From: Calendula officinalis | Taxonomy: Eukaryota > Streptophyta > Magnoliopsida > Asterales > Asteraceae | DNA length: 64,000 bases | NCBI GenBank assembly: GCA_963853835.1 | Contig: OY970820.1 | Location: forward strand, 20,267,873-20,331,872 | Direction of reading: 5' to 3' | Part shown: piece after piece, positions 22,935 to 33,540 of the stretch | Layout: each line of letters opens with the position of its first letter | How positions within the stretch are numbered: position 1 is the stretch's first letter | Made by a program: the position numbers and the translations under genes | Notes under the pieces: model-generated | What the model was told of the DNA's origin: nothing | Seen by the model: only the letters and a program-made list of their open reading frames with translations | Databases searched by the model: none

Positions 22935-25605
22935 GCTTGTTGCTTCAAAATTGCCCACGTCTCAAAATTTTTCACGACCACCGCCTCAAATGGCCACTGC
23001 CTTCATGTGCTCCTCTCTTTTCTCTGTTTCAAGTTAATCTTCTTCAAAAATAAGCCTTCAGTTTGAGTACTCCATAGGATTTACTTCTCATTTTTTTCAT
23101 TCTTCTTCCCCTCACAAAGCTCAGTTTCTCTTATATAACCCTAATTTTTCGTTTTCCCCTTTTTAATCTACGATAAACAAGTTACGGATTTCCAACCGCC
23201 TCCGCCACAGGACGGTCTGATTATGATGATATGGAAGGAGACATTATGGAAGAAGATAGTCATGACGTCGTGGGGAAGAAGAAGATAGAAGAGTCCAATC
23301 AGATTCTAGAGTAATAAAACAGTCTTCGAATCCCATCACTTTATTTTTAATTACTTTTCCAAATCCGAGAACTTAGATGAGTTTAGTTTGTAGTTACTAT
23401 TGTTTGCTGAGAAATTGAACTGTAATTTGGTATGGAGATGACCTATATGCTTCCAGCTTTGCGTTTGATCAGTTTTTTAATCTGTATGAGTCGAATTAGG
23501 GTTTGCTGTTATGGAAGGAGGAGAAATTGTGGAAGAAGATGGTGATGATGTCGTGGGGAAGAAGATAGTAGATATGACTGCATTAGCAGTTTGCTGCTAA
23601 CGTAAAAGCAACAAATTACAATTTTATATAACCGGAAGTAGTTTGACAGTGCAGCAATCAAAGCTCCTCGAATTACATCAAAGAACGTCATAAGGTACAT
23701 GATAAATAAAAAATCTACAATTTTAATTTTTTATACTGTAATTTTGAGTTCAGGTCGATCTATTCTGTTCCTCTTTGAACCGACAATTGTTTTGATTTTA
23801 AAGGGGGTGTGCACAACCCCTAGCAAAACATCAATTTCCTCTTTTGATTGTTTTGATTTCAAAATGACATGGAATTATATTAGTTTTTCACTTTTGGCAG
23901 TAGGGTTCATAGTTCTCAAGGTGCTTAATAATGTTAAGTTTCAGTTTTATGATTTAAAAAGGAAACACATATATAGAAGAAGCATTTGTTATAGAACTTT
24001 TCATATAGTTATCATGGATAGATAACAAAGTTGATGTGCCTGTGCTTTAATTCTTTATCGCGTCCTAAAGTTGTGTATTGAATTTGTTGAAAATATATCC
24101 AATGTTATATAGTCAAGTTGTGTCCTAAAGAGTTATATTAACATGGAATCCAAAGATGTTACCTTTGACATTAATAGAAGCATGTCTCTATTATCATATG
24201 AAGTAAGTATGTCATGACAATCTTGTGAATGTGTGAACAAAATATTCATATCATCAACAATCAAATAATCAGATACTCTAATAAAAATAGCATAGGCTCA
24301 AAGTTGATTTAGCATACTTGTGTCATTCTAGAAAAACAAGTGAAACACACAAGTTAACTGTCGTAGTTGAATCATGTGTTCATGTAAAAGATGTATGCCA
24401 TATGTTTCATTTTTAAGTGTGTGATTAGAGATTAAAAGTAATCTGCTACTTTTTTATCGCAAGATGTTGCTATATATGGTGTTATTGTAGCCATCATTTT
24501 ACAAACAAAATTAGAGAGCATTCCGTCTTCACTAATATACGAACCGAGTCTCTTAGAGCAGAATTTGCTCATGTTATGAAGGATTTAAATTTTCATTACA
24601 GTAAGTAGAATTTTTGTTCATTTGCAGAAATTTTTTCATATTTTAGCTTTTCAAATCAGGCTTATTCATTATGGTAAGTTGATATAATTATAGTGGAGTA
24701 CTTTGGTTTGCAAGCCAATGTTCCACTTCGAGCTTTAAGTTTGTAAAAATTCAGTCTTCAAATCAAACTTTTGAAATCTGGATAATTTTTTGCGTTGATT
24801 TACAACTATTGGATCTCGCAATCTGTGTTCAAATTGTATAATATTTATTGTCTTGAATTTGTATTTGAAACTACAGGAAATTTTACGAGTTCAGTTTAGA
24901 TTTGAAGCGTATTCTTCAATAATTGCTATCTAGAAGGTAATTGCATTATTGTCAACTTGAATTTGATTTATTTACACTTTGAAACTCAAATTTATACCTA
25001 TATTTGAATTAATTCTCTAACTACTTTTTTGTTTTTTTGGTTTCTTGTTCTCAGAGGACTTGGGAAAGAGCGAAGCTTGCTACCACATTGAGTCAATTGG
25101 GTTAGTTTTCTTTCTAAGGTTTTACTAATTATACTGGAGTTTTTGGATGCAATTGGAATTGATAATTAATTATAGCATCCTAAGATTAGAATAAAAATCT
25201 ATTTTGTCAAACACTACAAAATGAGATTGCAATAATTGATTTACTTAATTACATATTAATTATTTTAATTATTCTAAACTATTACTCAAAGGACAATAGT
25301 AATTGTATTGGTCGGTTAAGATTGACGCTTGCATTATATATCATACATTTGTCAAAGTAGATGAACAGTGCTCATCTCCACCGTTAAAATTTTTACACGT
25401 TCACTTTTTTGATGACTGCCACATGTCTGCTGCATGTTCACAGTTTTACACTTAATGAATATAAGTATATTGTTTTTTCCCTTGCATCACAATTCACACG
25501 GCCCACTCAAATCTTTATAAGTGTAGAAATAGAATGTTTATATTAAATGATAATAATAGTATAATATAAGTTTAAATTAATTTTATGAGTCTCATTATAC
25601 AAACT
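22935..25605. other. Gene-poor interval with short duplicated open frames
   Basis: No established gene recognised. It holds a pair of similar small frames at 23231 and 23511 (separate entry) and an exon-like patch near 25055-25105 (acceptor-like TTCTCAG, then open frame encoding RTWERAKLATTLSQLG before a stop). Parts may be carried by the Helitron whose 3' end lies at 26273. Confidence 0.35.
23231..23600 (+). repeat. Two similar short ORFs, 280 bp apart
   Basis: ATG 23231 opens a 27-codon frame (MEGDIMEEDSHDVVGKKKIEE...) ending at TAA 23312-23314. ATG 23511 opens a 29-codon frame (MEGGEIVEEDGDDVVGKKIVD...) ending at 23598-23600. DNA and protein are clearly related, with an acidic core and a shared DVVGKK motif. 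I do not recognise the family. They could be a duplicated first exon or a captured gene fragment. Confidence 0.4.
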
Positions 25606-25902
25606 ACCCTTCGTATCAAAATTATAGGGTGAAATAAAATAAATGATATACTTCTAAAATTTACCTTATTTGGTAAAAAAAATAGATCTCTTCTTCACTA
25701 ACTTTCTACTTTAACGAATTGAAATTAACTTTTTACCCTTACTTTTACTTTTAAACATTGTTAATATCATTTATTCAAAAGAAGTGGAACTCATTCTTCA
25801 CTAACTATCCACTTTAATCTATTTTAAAGTATCTTTTAATCTTTTGCCTCAAAAATCGTATTTCCTCAAATGTATCACTTTTTTTTGACACGGAGGTAGT
25901 AT
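25606..25902. mobile_element. Decayed Stowaway-like MITE
   Basis: The right end reads GTATCACTTTTTTTTGACACGGAGGTAGTA, close to the Stowaway ends at 16507 and 50225. The left end (TACCCTTCGTATCAAAATTA) is a degenerate inverted match. Boundaries uncertain. Confidence 0.45.
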
Positions 25903-26238
25903 TACATTTATGAATTTGGTGAACAGAGACGGCCAGACATGCTGTTCAATTTATTTACTTTTTATTTTTAATTTAAGTCGTCATATTTGACTTAATTTTT
26001 TTAAAAATTTCAGACTTTAACATTCTTTGTACTTAGTTTTAAATACTTACATTTTAACCCCCTTTGTTTTAACATGTTATATATTGTCCAAAACTTATAA
26101 TATGTACGAGTATTAGTAATATAAAATTTATCGACTTATTTTTACAGTTCAATTATTTATAATATTCAAATTATTGAGAATACAAATTTAAGATTGTACG
26201 AATATCAATAAACTTATTTTAAGTATTATACGAAAATC

Positions 26239-26273
26239 CCCCGCGGCAACGCGCGGGGTAAATACATACTAGT
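26239..26273 (+). mobile_element. Helitron 3' end
   Basis: A CCCCGCG...CGCGGGG hairpin (26239-26258) lies 11 bp before CTAGT (26269-26273), which is followed by T. This hairpin-CTRRT layout is the standard Helitron 3' terminus. The matching 5' TC end was not found, so element length is unknown. Confidence 0.7.
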
Positions 26274-26705
26274 TTGAAACATTGGTTTTGTCTAGTTGTG
26301 AAATTGTTGTAATATAGTTTTAAGGACTTACGGTATGGTATTGTCATGTTTGTTCGTGTTTATCATGATATTTATTCATATCGTTTGTTCGTATCGACTT
26401 AATATGATGATATGTGTAATCCACTAGTTCTCTCTTCTGAAATTATCCCTTAATTTTAATGCATGTCTTGATCTAATTAGTAAGAACAAGTTGGTTTCAG
26501 ATTGAATTTTTTTTTACCCGTGAACCTGAATCCGAATTGAATTTCCATTCCTAGACGCAAGTGTAGCCTAAATAGTATCTCTACCTCGCATTAAGGATAC
26601 GTTGTTTGATTAGTGAGCTGATTTAGGAAGTTTTCTTGATTAAAAAATAAATTGAAAATCTGCATTTTTAGTTAACCGATTCTCTCGTTTGACATAAGAG
26701 TTTGG

Positions 26706-26897
26706 CTAACTCATGCCCTAAGGGCATGAGATAAGAGACATTTAATAATCTTGAATATTCCTAAAAATATATAAATAATCATTAATAAACTTTATTCTTT
26801 ACTAATTAATGAGATCCATTAAATACAATTTCAATTGTTTAAGGAAATTCTAATTCATTAAATGTCTCTTATCTCATGCCCTTAGGGCATAAGTTAG
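26706..26897. mobile_element. Small MITE with long, internally palindromic TIRs
   Basis: About 40 bp at the left (CTAACTCATGCCCTAAGGGC, then ATGAGATAAGAGACATTTAAT) is repeated inverted at the right end. Each arm itself contains the palindrome CATGCCCTAAGGGCATG or a one-base variant of it. Between the arms is about 110 bp of AT-rich DNA. No clear target duplication; superfamily unknown. Confidence 0.7.
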
Positions 26898-27555
26898 AAA
26901 ATCTCATAATCATAATCTAGGTGGTTATATGCATTGAAAATGCATTGGTTGCCTTTTGACCCATTTAAATAAAATAATTCAGTAGGTTTTATAATCATTG
27001 TCACCTTATTCTATCGATATAGCATTTATATTTTGAAGTGCTCATTTTCTATTACATATGTCCTAGGTATTTATGTAATCCTAAACTATGCACTACCTGT
27101 TGCTCATTGAATGACTTCCACGGGCGATAGTTACAACTATCAATTAAAAAAGAGGGTCATTGTATTGATTTTTTTAACCAAAATATTATTTCAAAATGAT
27201 TTCAACAAATCTTTAAGATATTGTGCTTTTGCAATGCCATAAGCCTATAAGTTAGAACAAATGTTAGTATACCTTTACGATATTGTATTCGGTGTATAGT
27301 AGATATCACTCTCAATATAAAATGCTGCTAAAATGTTAACATACGGAAGTGAACAAACAAAAAATGTACAATATATCAATTATAAATTAATTATACTGTT
27401 ATTTGATTGTATTACGTAACACGGTTATATGTTCAAACGTTATTATTAGTGCCAACTGCCAACAGATGTCCGCAAATATACAAACCCAAACAGAAAATAC
27501 AATATAAAAGTAACGTCTTCAAAACGTAGTGTATTGTATGCTACTTATAGAACAT

Positions 27556-28493
27556 GAAGTGGGATCATGTGAGGACTCAAAAAATGGTGAGGACACCTAA
27601 ATAACATTCCAAAAAATTCCGAAAAAATATATATAACTCCCCATGATTATTACTACATTTGACCAAAAAAAAATTAAAAAAAAAAATTATGATCCATTTT
27701 TTTTACGGATCATAACAATGATCCATATTTTTTTTGTGGATCATTATTATGATCCATATTTTTTTAAATTTTTTTGGATCTTATATACTGCGATTTTAAT
27801 GTTTAAAAAAGAATTTTTTTTGAAAAAAGTTTGTTTTGGATCATTTTTAGAGTTTTTTTAGGCGTGAGAATAAAAACCGAATCGAAACCAAAAAACCCGA
27901 AAAACCGCCCCGAAAAAACCGAACCATTTGAAAAACCGATGTCAACGGTTTTGACTTTTGGAAAACCCGAATGTTTGGGGCGGTTTTCGGGGGCATATGA
28001 AAAACCCGACCGAAAACCCCGCCCCGCCCCGCCATTATATATATCTTTCAAATTTTATAAATATATTCTTATATTTATAAAAGATTTGACATTTAATTAT
28101 ATTTTAAATAACAATATTCTATTATTAATCTTAATTAAGTTATGTTAGTTGAAATTTATTATTACATTATATTAAACTTACTAGTTGTTTCTTTATTTAT
28201 AACGAATTGTGTTAAGGTTTGAGAATTTGAATAATAATATTTATTTTTAAGGTAACAAATTGGTAAATTTAAAAGAAAACAAAAAATCGAAAAAAACCAC
28301 GAAACCGAACCGAAAAACCTGAAAAAACCGAAAAACAGAAACCGAACGGGGCGTAATTCTTAAAACCCGAACTTTTGGGACGGGGTTTGGTTTTAGTTAA
28401 AAACCGCCCCAAGCCGCCCCATGCACACCCCTAGTTTTTTTTGGAATCCTCGCAGTCCTCACCGGGAAAAGAGTCCTCACCGGATCCGGACCC
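27556..28493. mobile_element. TIR element with 9-10-bp target duplication, disrupted by a nested hAT-like MITE
   Basis: Flanked by identical TATAGAACAT at 27546-27555 and 28494-28503, as for Mutator-like elements (9-10 bp). Ends carry inverted GTGAGGACTC / GTGAGGAC words (left) matching GTCCTCAC / GAGTCCTCAC (right). Internal ATGATCCATATTTTTTT words are tandemly repeated near 27690-27775. The 27860-28433 element sits inside it. Confidence 0.65.
27860..28433. mobile_element. hAT-like MITE nested in the 27556-28493 element
   Basis: Flanked by GTTTTTTT on both sides (27852-27859 and 28434-28441), an 8-bp duplication, although low complexity weakens it. The right end is GCACACCCCTA and the left AGGCGTGAG, a poor inverted match to hAT-type TAGGGGTG termini. 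Both ends are dense with AAACCGAA and CCGCCCC words, giving open but meaningless frames on both strands. Confidence 0.55.
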
Positions 28494-28615
28494 TATAGAA
28501 CATAATCTCTACTACTTATAATGCATTTAGGATCTTTCCTTAAATAGCCGGCTGAAAATTCAGCCAAATACTTTCTACTTTTGTGTCCGCTTTGAGTTTA
28601 AAAAATATTGCAATT

Positions 28616-28685
28616 GGCCAGACTCGAACACGCGACTTCCTACTCAGCATTACAACGCTTTAACCTCTGAGCAACATGGAATCAT
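28616..28685 (-). repeat. tRNA-like segment, antisense, inside Helitron 1
   Basis: The minus strand reads GTTGCTCAGAGGTTAAAGCG ... GTGTTCGAGTCTGG, resembling tRNA D-arm (box A) and T-arm (box B) sequences. It does not fold into a full acceptor-stemmed tRNA by eye and lies about 110 bp from the Helitron 5' end. Confidence 0.45.
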
Positions 28686-29058
28686 GTTTATCATTTAGTA
28701 ACAGTTGTATTTATTAAGCACGAGATTTATGTAGGGCATTTGCTTTAGAAACAAGGAAGTTAAGAGGGTTCGGGAAGCAGATAAGTTTGCATCGGTATTG
28801 TACAAAATCATCACAACTCCTGCCAATGCCTGACGTGAACCACCCTACAATGCTTTGTCGTTTCGATTCCCTCACCTATATGAACCCTTCAATACCTGCT
28901 CCCACCATTAAATGTTGTCCTCACACAGCGACCTCAGGCCTTTGAACTTCTAATTATTTTCTCAAATTGATTCATCTTCAACTTTCCACTAATTTTTCAG
29001 GTAATGGCGGCCAGGACTTAATTTCGAATTTGATTTGTATGTTTAATTTTCTTGAGCT

Positions 29059-29100
29059 ATGGGACTCTTTGATGGATTGCCTGTTCCTCAAGATAAAATG
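29059..29100 (+). pseudogene. SEC8-like first-exon fragment
   Basis: Fourteen codons, MGLFDGLPVPQDKM, followed directly by a GTGAGT donor. The first 13 residues closely resemble the N-terminus of the plant exocyst subunit SEC8 (MGIFDGLPVP... type, from memory). The rest of SEC8 (a protein of about 1000 aa) is absent, so this is a captured or broken piece in the Helitron rather than a gene. Confidence 0.5.
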
Positions 29101-29176
29101 GTGAGTTCTTAACTTCTAATTAATCAGTTCTAATTTGATTTGTATGTTTAGTTCTCTTGAGCTTTGTTAAATTATT

Positions 29177-29255
29177 TCACCTTCTGCTCCAATCGAGCCG
29201 ACGAAGAAGACATTTCCGAAATCGTCTTTGTTGGGAGCAATTCTGTACCCACCAG
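29177..29255 (+). pseudogene. Unidentified exon-like fragment in Helitron 1
   Basis: An open stretch encoding SPSAPIEPTKKTFPKSSLLG then AILYPP, ending CCAG|GTAGGT, a good donor. A second open patch near 29360-29422 encodes QQQPKRKRPALAM before a TAA, but the two do not join in frame through the visible splice sites. Source gene not recognised. Confidence 0.35.
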
Positions 29256-29713
29256 GTAGGTATTCTTTATTTCGTTTCCCCTGTTGTATCTTCTTTTTTA
29301 TGTGGTTTTTTTATGTTTATCCTTACATTTTGCTTTGGTGTTTTTATCTTAATTTTTATAGTAAACATCATGCTATGATACAGCAGCAACCGAAGCGGAA
29401 ACGACCTGCTCTAGCTATGTAATGAATTGTGTTTGTTTTTACTTTTGTGTATTGATGTGCGGTTGAGATCTAGCTAATATGCAATTAGGGATGTATTTAA
29501 TATTTATAAATTAAAAAATTCCTCATGTGAGATTTGGTTTTTTTCTTGTATTTCTTGTGTTGCCATGTGTTAGGAACCGGGATCATTTTAGTTAATACTA
29601 GCTATAACTTCAATGAATGGATTAGTTGGTGTGGTTTTGGTTTGAATGTTTTCCATGGAGTTCCAATGAAGTTTAATCGATAGAAAATTGGATTGTCATT
29701 GCAGTGCTTCAGT

Positions 29714-29827
29714 ACAAGTTGATTCTTCGCTAGCTACCCTTGTTGATAGAGACAAGTTGATTCTTCGCTAGCTACCCTTGTTGATAGAGACAAGTTGATT
29801 CTTCGCTAGCTACCCTTGTTGATAGAG
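29714..29827 (+). repeat. 38-bp x 3 perfect tandem repeat
   Basis: Three exact 38-bp units starting at 29714, 29752 and 29790 (ACAAGTTGATTCTTCGCTAG...). Exact identity implies recent duplication inside the Helitron. Confidence 0.95.
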
Positions 29828-30505
29828 ACTGTTGCAAGCTTACAAGTTTTTCGTGTAACCAAACAAAACCACCTTAAATTGCAAGTTATTGCTTTTTTTT
29901 TCCTTCTGTAACCAAACCACCTTAAATTGCTTTATGTTGTTTAATCACTTAACAAGCCTGCAGTAACAATGCAGTAGTGTTGAGAGTAAACCATGCCCGT
30001 GTAAGACAAAGAAGGATCGAGTAAAATTCCTTTAATTGTAAGTTTTTCTTCATTGAATGATGTTAACTTGAAAATTTAGAGTAAATATTCTCTTGTCTTC
30101 AGTGGTCCCTTAATTTGATAAGCATCGTCATTTGACAACTAATAGTTGCATTGCACTTAATGTTATATGATCTAAAAGCAACATATGCGGTATTAATACA
30201 ACACCCTGACCAATTGAGTTACTAGAACATATGTTTCTTACTTGAATTGTAATTATCTTTATTAATCACTTAAACCTTAAAACATTAAAATTACCGCAAC
30301 CATCCGCGACCACCGCCACCACAACCTATCAATTGGTCGCTACAAAATATAGTCACCAGGTACCCGCCGCCGCATTGCGCGGGTACCTGCTAGTATATAC
30401 TTATACACTACTTATAATGCATTTATGACCTTTCCCTAAATAGCCTGTTGAAAATTCAGCCAAATTCTTTCCATTTTCGGAATTTTTAACTCTCAGTAGA
30501 AAAAT

Positions 30506-30577
30506 GAACACCTGAGATTCGAACCCACCACCTGCAAATCAAATGCAAACATACCTACCAACTGCGCTGGACTACAA
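30506..30577 (-). repeat. tRNA-like segment, antisense, inside Helitron 2
   Basis: The minus strand reads TAGTCCAGCGCAGTTGGTAG ... GTGGGTTCGAATCTCAG, like tRNA box A and box B. Its position relative to the element's 5' end equals that of the 28616-28685 segment in the first Helitron, although the tRNA-like sequences differ. Confidence 0.45.
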
Positions 30578-32782
30578 CTGTATTATTTTCCCAAAACACA
30601 ATTCCCTTAATTCTAAACATAATTGAGGTTCTGCCCTCCTGATTACAATTGAGCCTTTGCGTACCAAAATTTAAATTCGGCCCAAGGCCCACAACCCTTT
30701 TCGCCCTTTAAAAAATTTGAAATTAAAAACGTAAATGACTTTTAGGCCTTCGGGTATTGAAGGTGATCGCCTGTTGGAATACCCTTCTCGAACCTACCAC
30801 TGCACAATGGTAGAATCGAGGAGCCTCATCGATTGAAGTTAAGCCATTTAATCGCCTCCTCGATTCTGCAACTATCCTCCTTTATTGCTTCAAGCATGAG
30901 TATCCATCTTCACTCTATAATACACAACATCGACAATTTGAGGAAACTTACAGGTTTCAGGTATCCATGTTTAATTTTCGCTTTCGTTTTCGTATTCGTT
31001 TGAAATGTGTTTAGTTATTGTCATTTTCGTTTTCGTATTCGTTTGAAATGTGTTTAGATTCTAACAAGTGTTATTTCGAGAAGTTTAAGGGTTTAACTAG
31101 CTGTGGATTATTAACGGGTTTGTTCGGTTCAGGGGTAATTACATGTCAATGGGTTTTAGCAATGGAAAGAAGTAGCAGCAATTTGTGGTGGATTATGTGT
31201 TTGCAATCTTATTTGCAGAAATCACAAGGGTTCGGTATTGTTAATGCTTAATGAAACTTTTTATTAGGTTTTGACTCTAGAGATAAACATTTTTGAGTAA
31301 CTGGTCAGAATCAAAATCATTATGATATTCTGATTATTTGAGGGTGACATATGCAGTTTGGGGAGTTGATTACTGATTTTGATTATCTTATATTCCTATC
31401 TAATTATTTTGTTCTGCTAATGCTTATTTCAAAAGTCATAAGCAGTTTCAGGCTTCTAATGAAATCATCCTCAAATGTGTTTAAAATGGAGCTGGTTTCC
31501 CTTTTAAATATTGATTGTTTATTGATTGATTTTGTTTGTTGATTTGTTTTGTAGTGGTTCTTTGAATAATGGGAAAATTATAAAAGATGATGGTGATTTA
31601 TTAGTTATTGCTCCAATACATTTCTACAATTTCACTACATCTAATAATTTATTATATTTTTCATTGATTTAATTTTAGTTTATGGTTATTTTTGAAGTTT
31701 AAAGCTTGGCAGTGGCTTGGTCAAGGGAAACCTCCGCAGCTGTTGCGGAAGCGAGTTGACGGTGATTTTTAAACCTCCTTATTTAGGATTATACAAATTA
31801 AATTTTATAAGTTATTTCTTTTTAATTTTCTGTTCTTAAATATTCTACTTGATTTTTATTTCTTAACTTAATTTGATAAATTTTGGCAACTATCTTAGGC
31901 ATTATTAAGCAAAAATTTGGATAAGTTTGAAAAAGAACAGAAAATTTGGGATTTATTGCATGATCAATCATGCGGTTGGTCAGAATCAGAGATGACTCTG
32001 TGTTGCAGTTCGTTTTCTTCCATTTCTTCAATGATCCACGAGGTACATTTTCATACCGTACCTGTATTGACAATGTGACAGTTATAGCCTAGACAAGTAG
32101 ACAACAAAAGTAGGCGTTAAAGATTTCAGTTATGCTTCATATGTAACCATATTTTTTAGAGGAGGTAATAAATAATACAGTAAAATAAATATTTATATTT
32201 AGAGAGGAAAGAAGAATGATAAATAATTTTAAATTTAAATTGTGATTTTGGTTGCAGATAACATGAAGAGTTACATAGGTTCTGTTATTTTCAGATAGTA
32301 TTTTTGAGGCTTCACTTGGTAAACATTGTTTTAGTTACAGTTGTAATAAACATGTTTCCTTTTTAGTTGTTTTCCTTTGGGCTATTGTTTTGAAGATTAT
32401 TGTATTTATTTTCTACTTGTTTGCTGGCTCTTCTCATAGTAAATTATAAAATGTGTTAAAACTTTGTTGGAATGGAATCCTTTGCATTACGAACCATCAA
32501 AGGACCCCGGTCTCCGATGTCAACTCTGAATCGCAGGGGAATGAGTAATTTTATTTTCAGGTTTATTTATATAAATAAGAACAAGTGTAAATGATTGAAT
32601 ATGTCAATATGAATCATCTTGCCACGCGTAGATTTAGCAATCCTAGAGTTAATACAATTTTATGCTATATATCTTTTAAACCATTCAAAACTTAATGTCT
32701 AAAGATGAAGTAGGAAACGTTTCGGTGGCCATTCCAGAATTACATTTAATTAAGTATTAATAAATTTAGCAAATGACATTAT

Positions 32783-32932
32783 GGGGTGTTTGGGAAAACT
32801 TCTTAGAGATGTTTATGGCTTATAACTTATAAGTTTATATAAACCTTAAAAATTTCTGTTTAAAGAGAATGTTTAAGCTTTTATAAGCTTATAAGTCATA
32901 AGCCCCTTTAAATAAGTTTTCCCAAACATCCC
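32783..32932. mobile_element. 150-bp MITE (GGGGTGTTTGGGAAAACTT ends)
   Basis: GGGGTGTTTGGGAAAACTT on the left is inverted as AAGTTTTCCCAAACATCCC on the right, with inner CTTATAAG palindromes. The same terminal word bounds 55087-55428 in the BPM intron. TTA occurs near both flanks, which would suit a PIF/Harbinger-type insertion, but phasing is imperfect. Confidence 0.7.
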
Positions 32933-33224
32933 TTAACAAATCAAACGTGATATATCTAGAAGTTTTACGTGATAATTAAAACACGTTAACAATTATTATC
33001 AATGTGATGCTAAATATGAGACTTTTTTCCAGAAGATCCTAATGAGGGTCGAGCGCCCTGTAAAGGAGCTCGCACATGAGGTGTTTGCTGGAATATTGCG
33101 AGTAGGCTTCCATTGTATTATTCGTCGTTTCCAAAAGAAATCTATTCAACTCAACTTGCTTATTATGGAACAAATTGCGTTACACGGTGTTCCCGGCTTC
33201 CCGCAACCAAATATTGTTAAACAG

Positions 33225-33540
33225 GGTACCCGGCAATGCATCGTGCGAGTACTCTTCTATCTTTATCAATTTCTAAAACCTTAAATAGTTGAAATTAAAA
33301 TCACACTCTCATCCACGATCACCACCATACCATCACTACCACCACCCACCTATTAGACTTCGCAAAAGATAGTCACAAGGACATCCGGCGCTGTATCATG
33401 TGGGTACTCTGCTATCTTTATCAATTTCCTAAACCTTAAAAAGTTAAAAATACAACCACCACCCTCATCCACGATCACCACCACACCATCAGTACCGCTA
33501 CACGCCAATTAGAGGTTACAAGATACTGTTTTCATCAATA
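33225..33540 (+). repeat. Tandem array of Helitron 3'-tail sequences
   Basis: Two units of about 150-160 bp follow each other. Each contains ATCTTTATCAATTTC, then AAACCTTAAA, then a CATCCACGATCACCACCA tract. A third relative is the tail of the Helitron at 30260-30394. A truncated hairpin (ACATCCGGCG...GTGGGTACTC) precedes the second unit. Confidence 0.55.

Larger units (their letters stand above)
28506..30394 (+). mobile_element. Non-autonomous Helitron carrying gene-like fragments
   Basis: The 5' end is TCTCTACTACTTATAATGC, preceded by A. The 3' end has hairpin GGTACCCG...CGGGTACC followed by TGCTAGT, ending CTAGT at 30390-30394. A second, diverged 5' end of the same family starts at about 30402. 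No Rep/helicase coding sequence is present. It contains an antisense tRNA-like segment, a SEC8-like first exon and a 38-bp tandem repeat. The base after CTAGT is A rather than the usual T, perhaps because a second element is joined here. Confidence 0.65.
30402..33265 (+). mobile_element. Second Helitron-like element, decayed
   Basis: The left end (TATACACTACTTATAATGCATTTATGACC...) aligns with the 5' end of the 28506 Helitron. A decayed copy of its 3' hairpin (GGGTACCCGG...CGAGTACTC) lies near 33227-33256. Between them are open but unrecognised stretches (31018-31250 and about 31700-31770) and a nested MITE at 32783-32932. The 3' end is not clean, so limits are approximate. Confidence 0.4.

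Noticed and set aside
24121..24210. Possible retrotransposon polyprotein piece (MESKDVTFDINRSM...)
   Set aside because: Short, ends quickly in stops, and no reverse transcriptase, integrase or zinc-knuckle motif is nearby.
27831..28148. Open frames on both strands rich in Lys-Pro or Gly-Phe
   Set aside because: Produced by repeated AAACCGAA/CCGCCCC words of the nested hAT-like MITE.
30813..30877. Hairpin GAATCGAGGAG...CTCCTCGATTC as a microRNA precursor
   Set aside because: The stem is too short (about 11-12 bp) with a large loop; no extended plant miRNA-like foldback is visible.
31018..31250. 77-codon open frame in the second Helitron-like element
   Set aside because: It starts from a non-ATG codon, matches no family I know, and lies in decayed transposon sequence.
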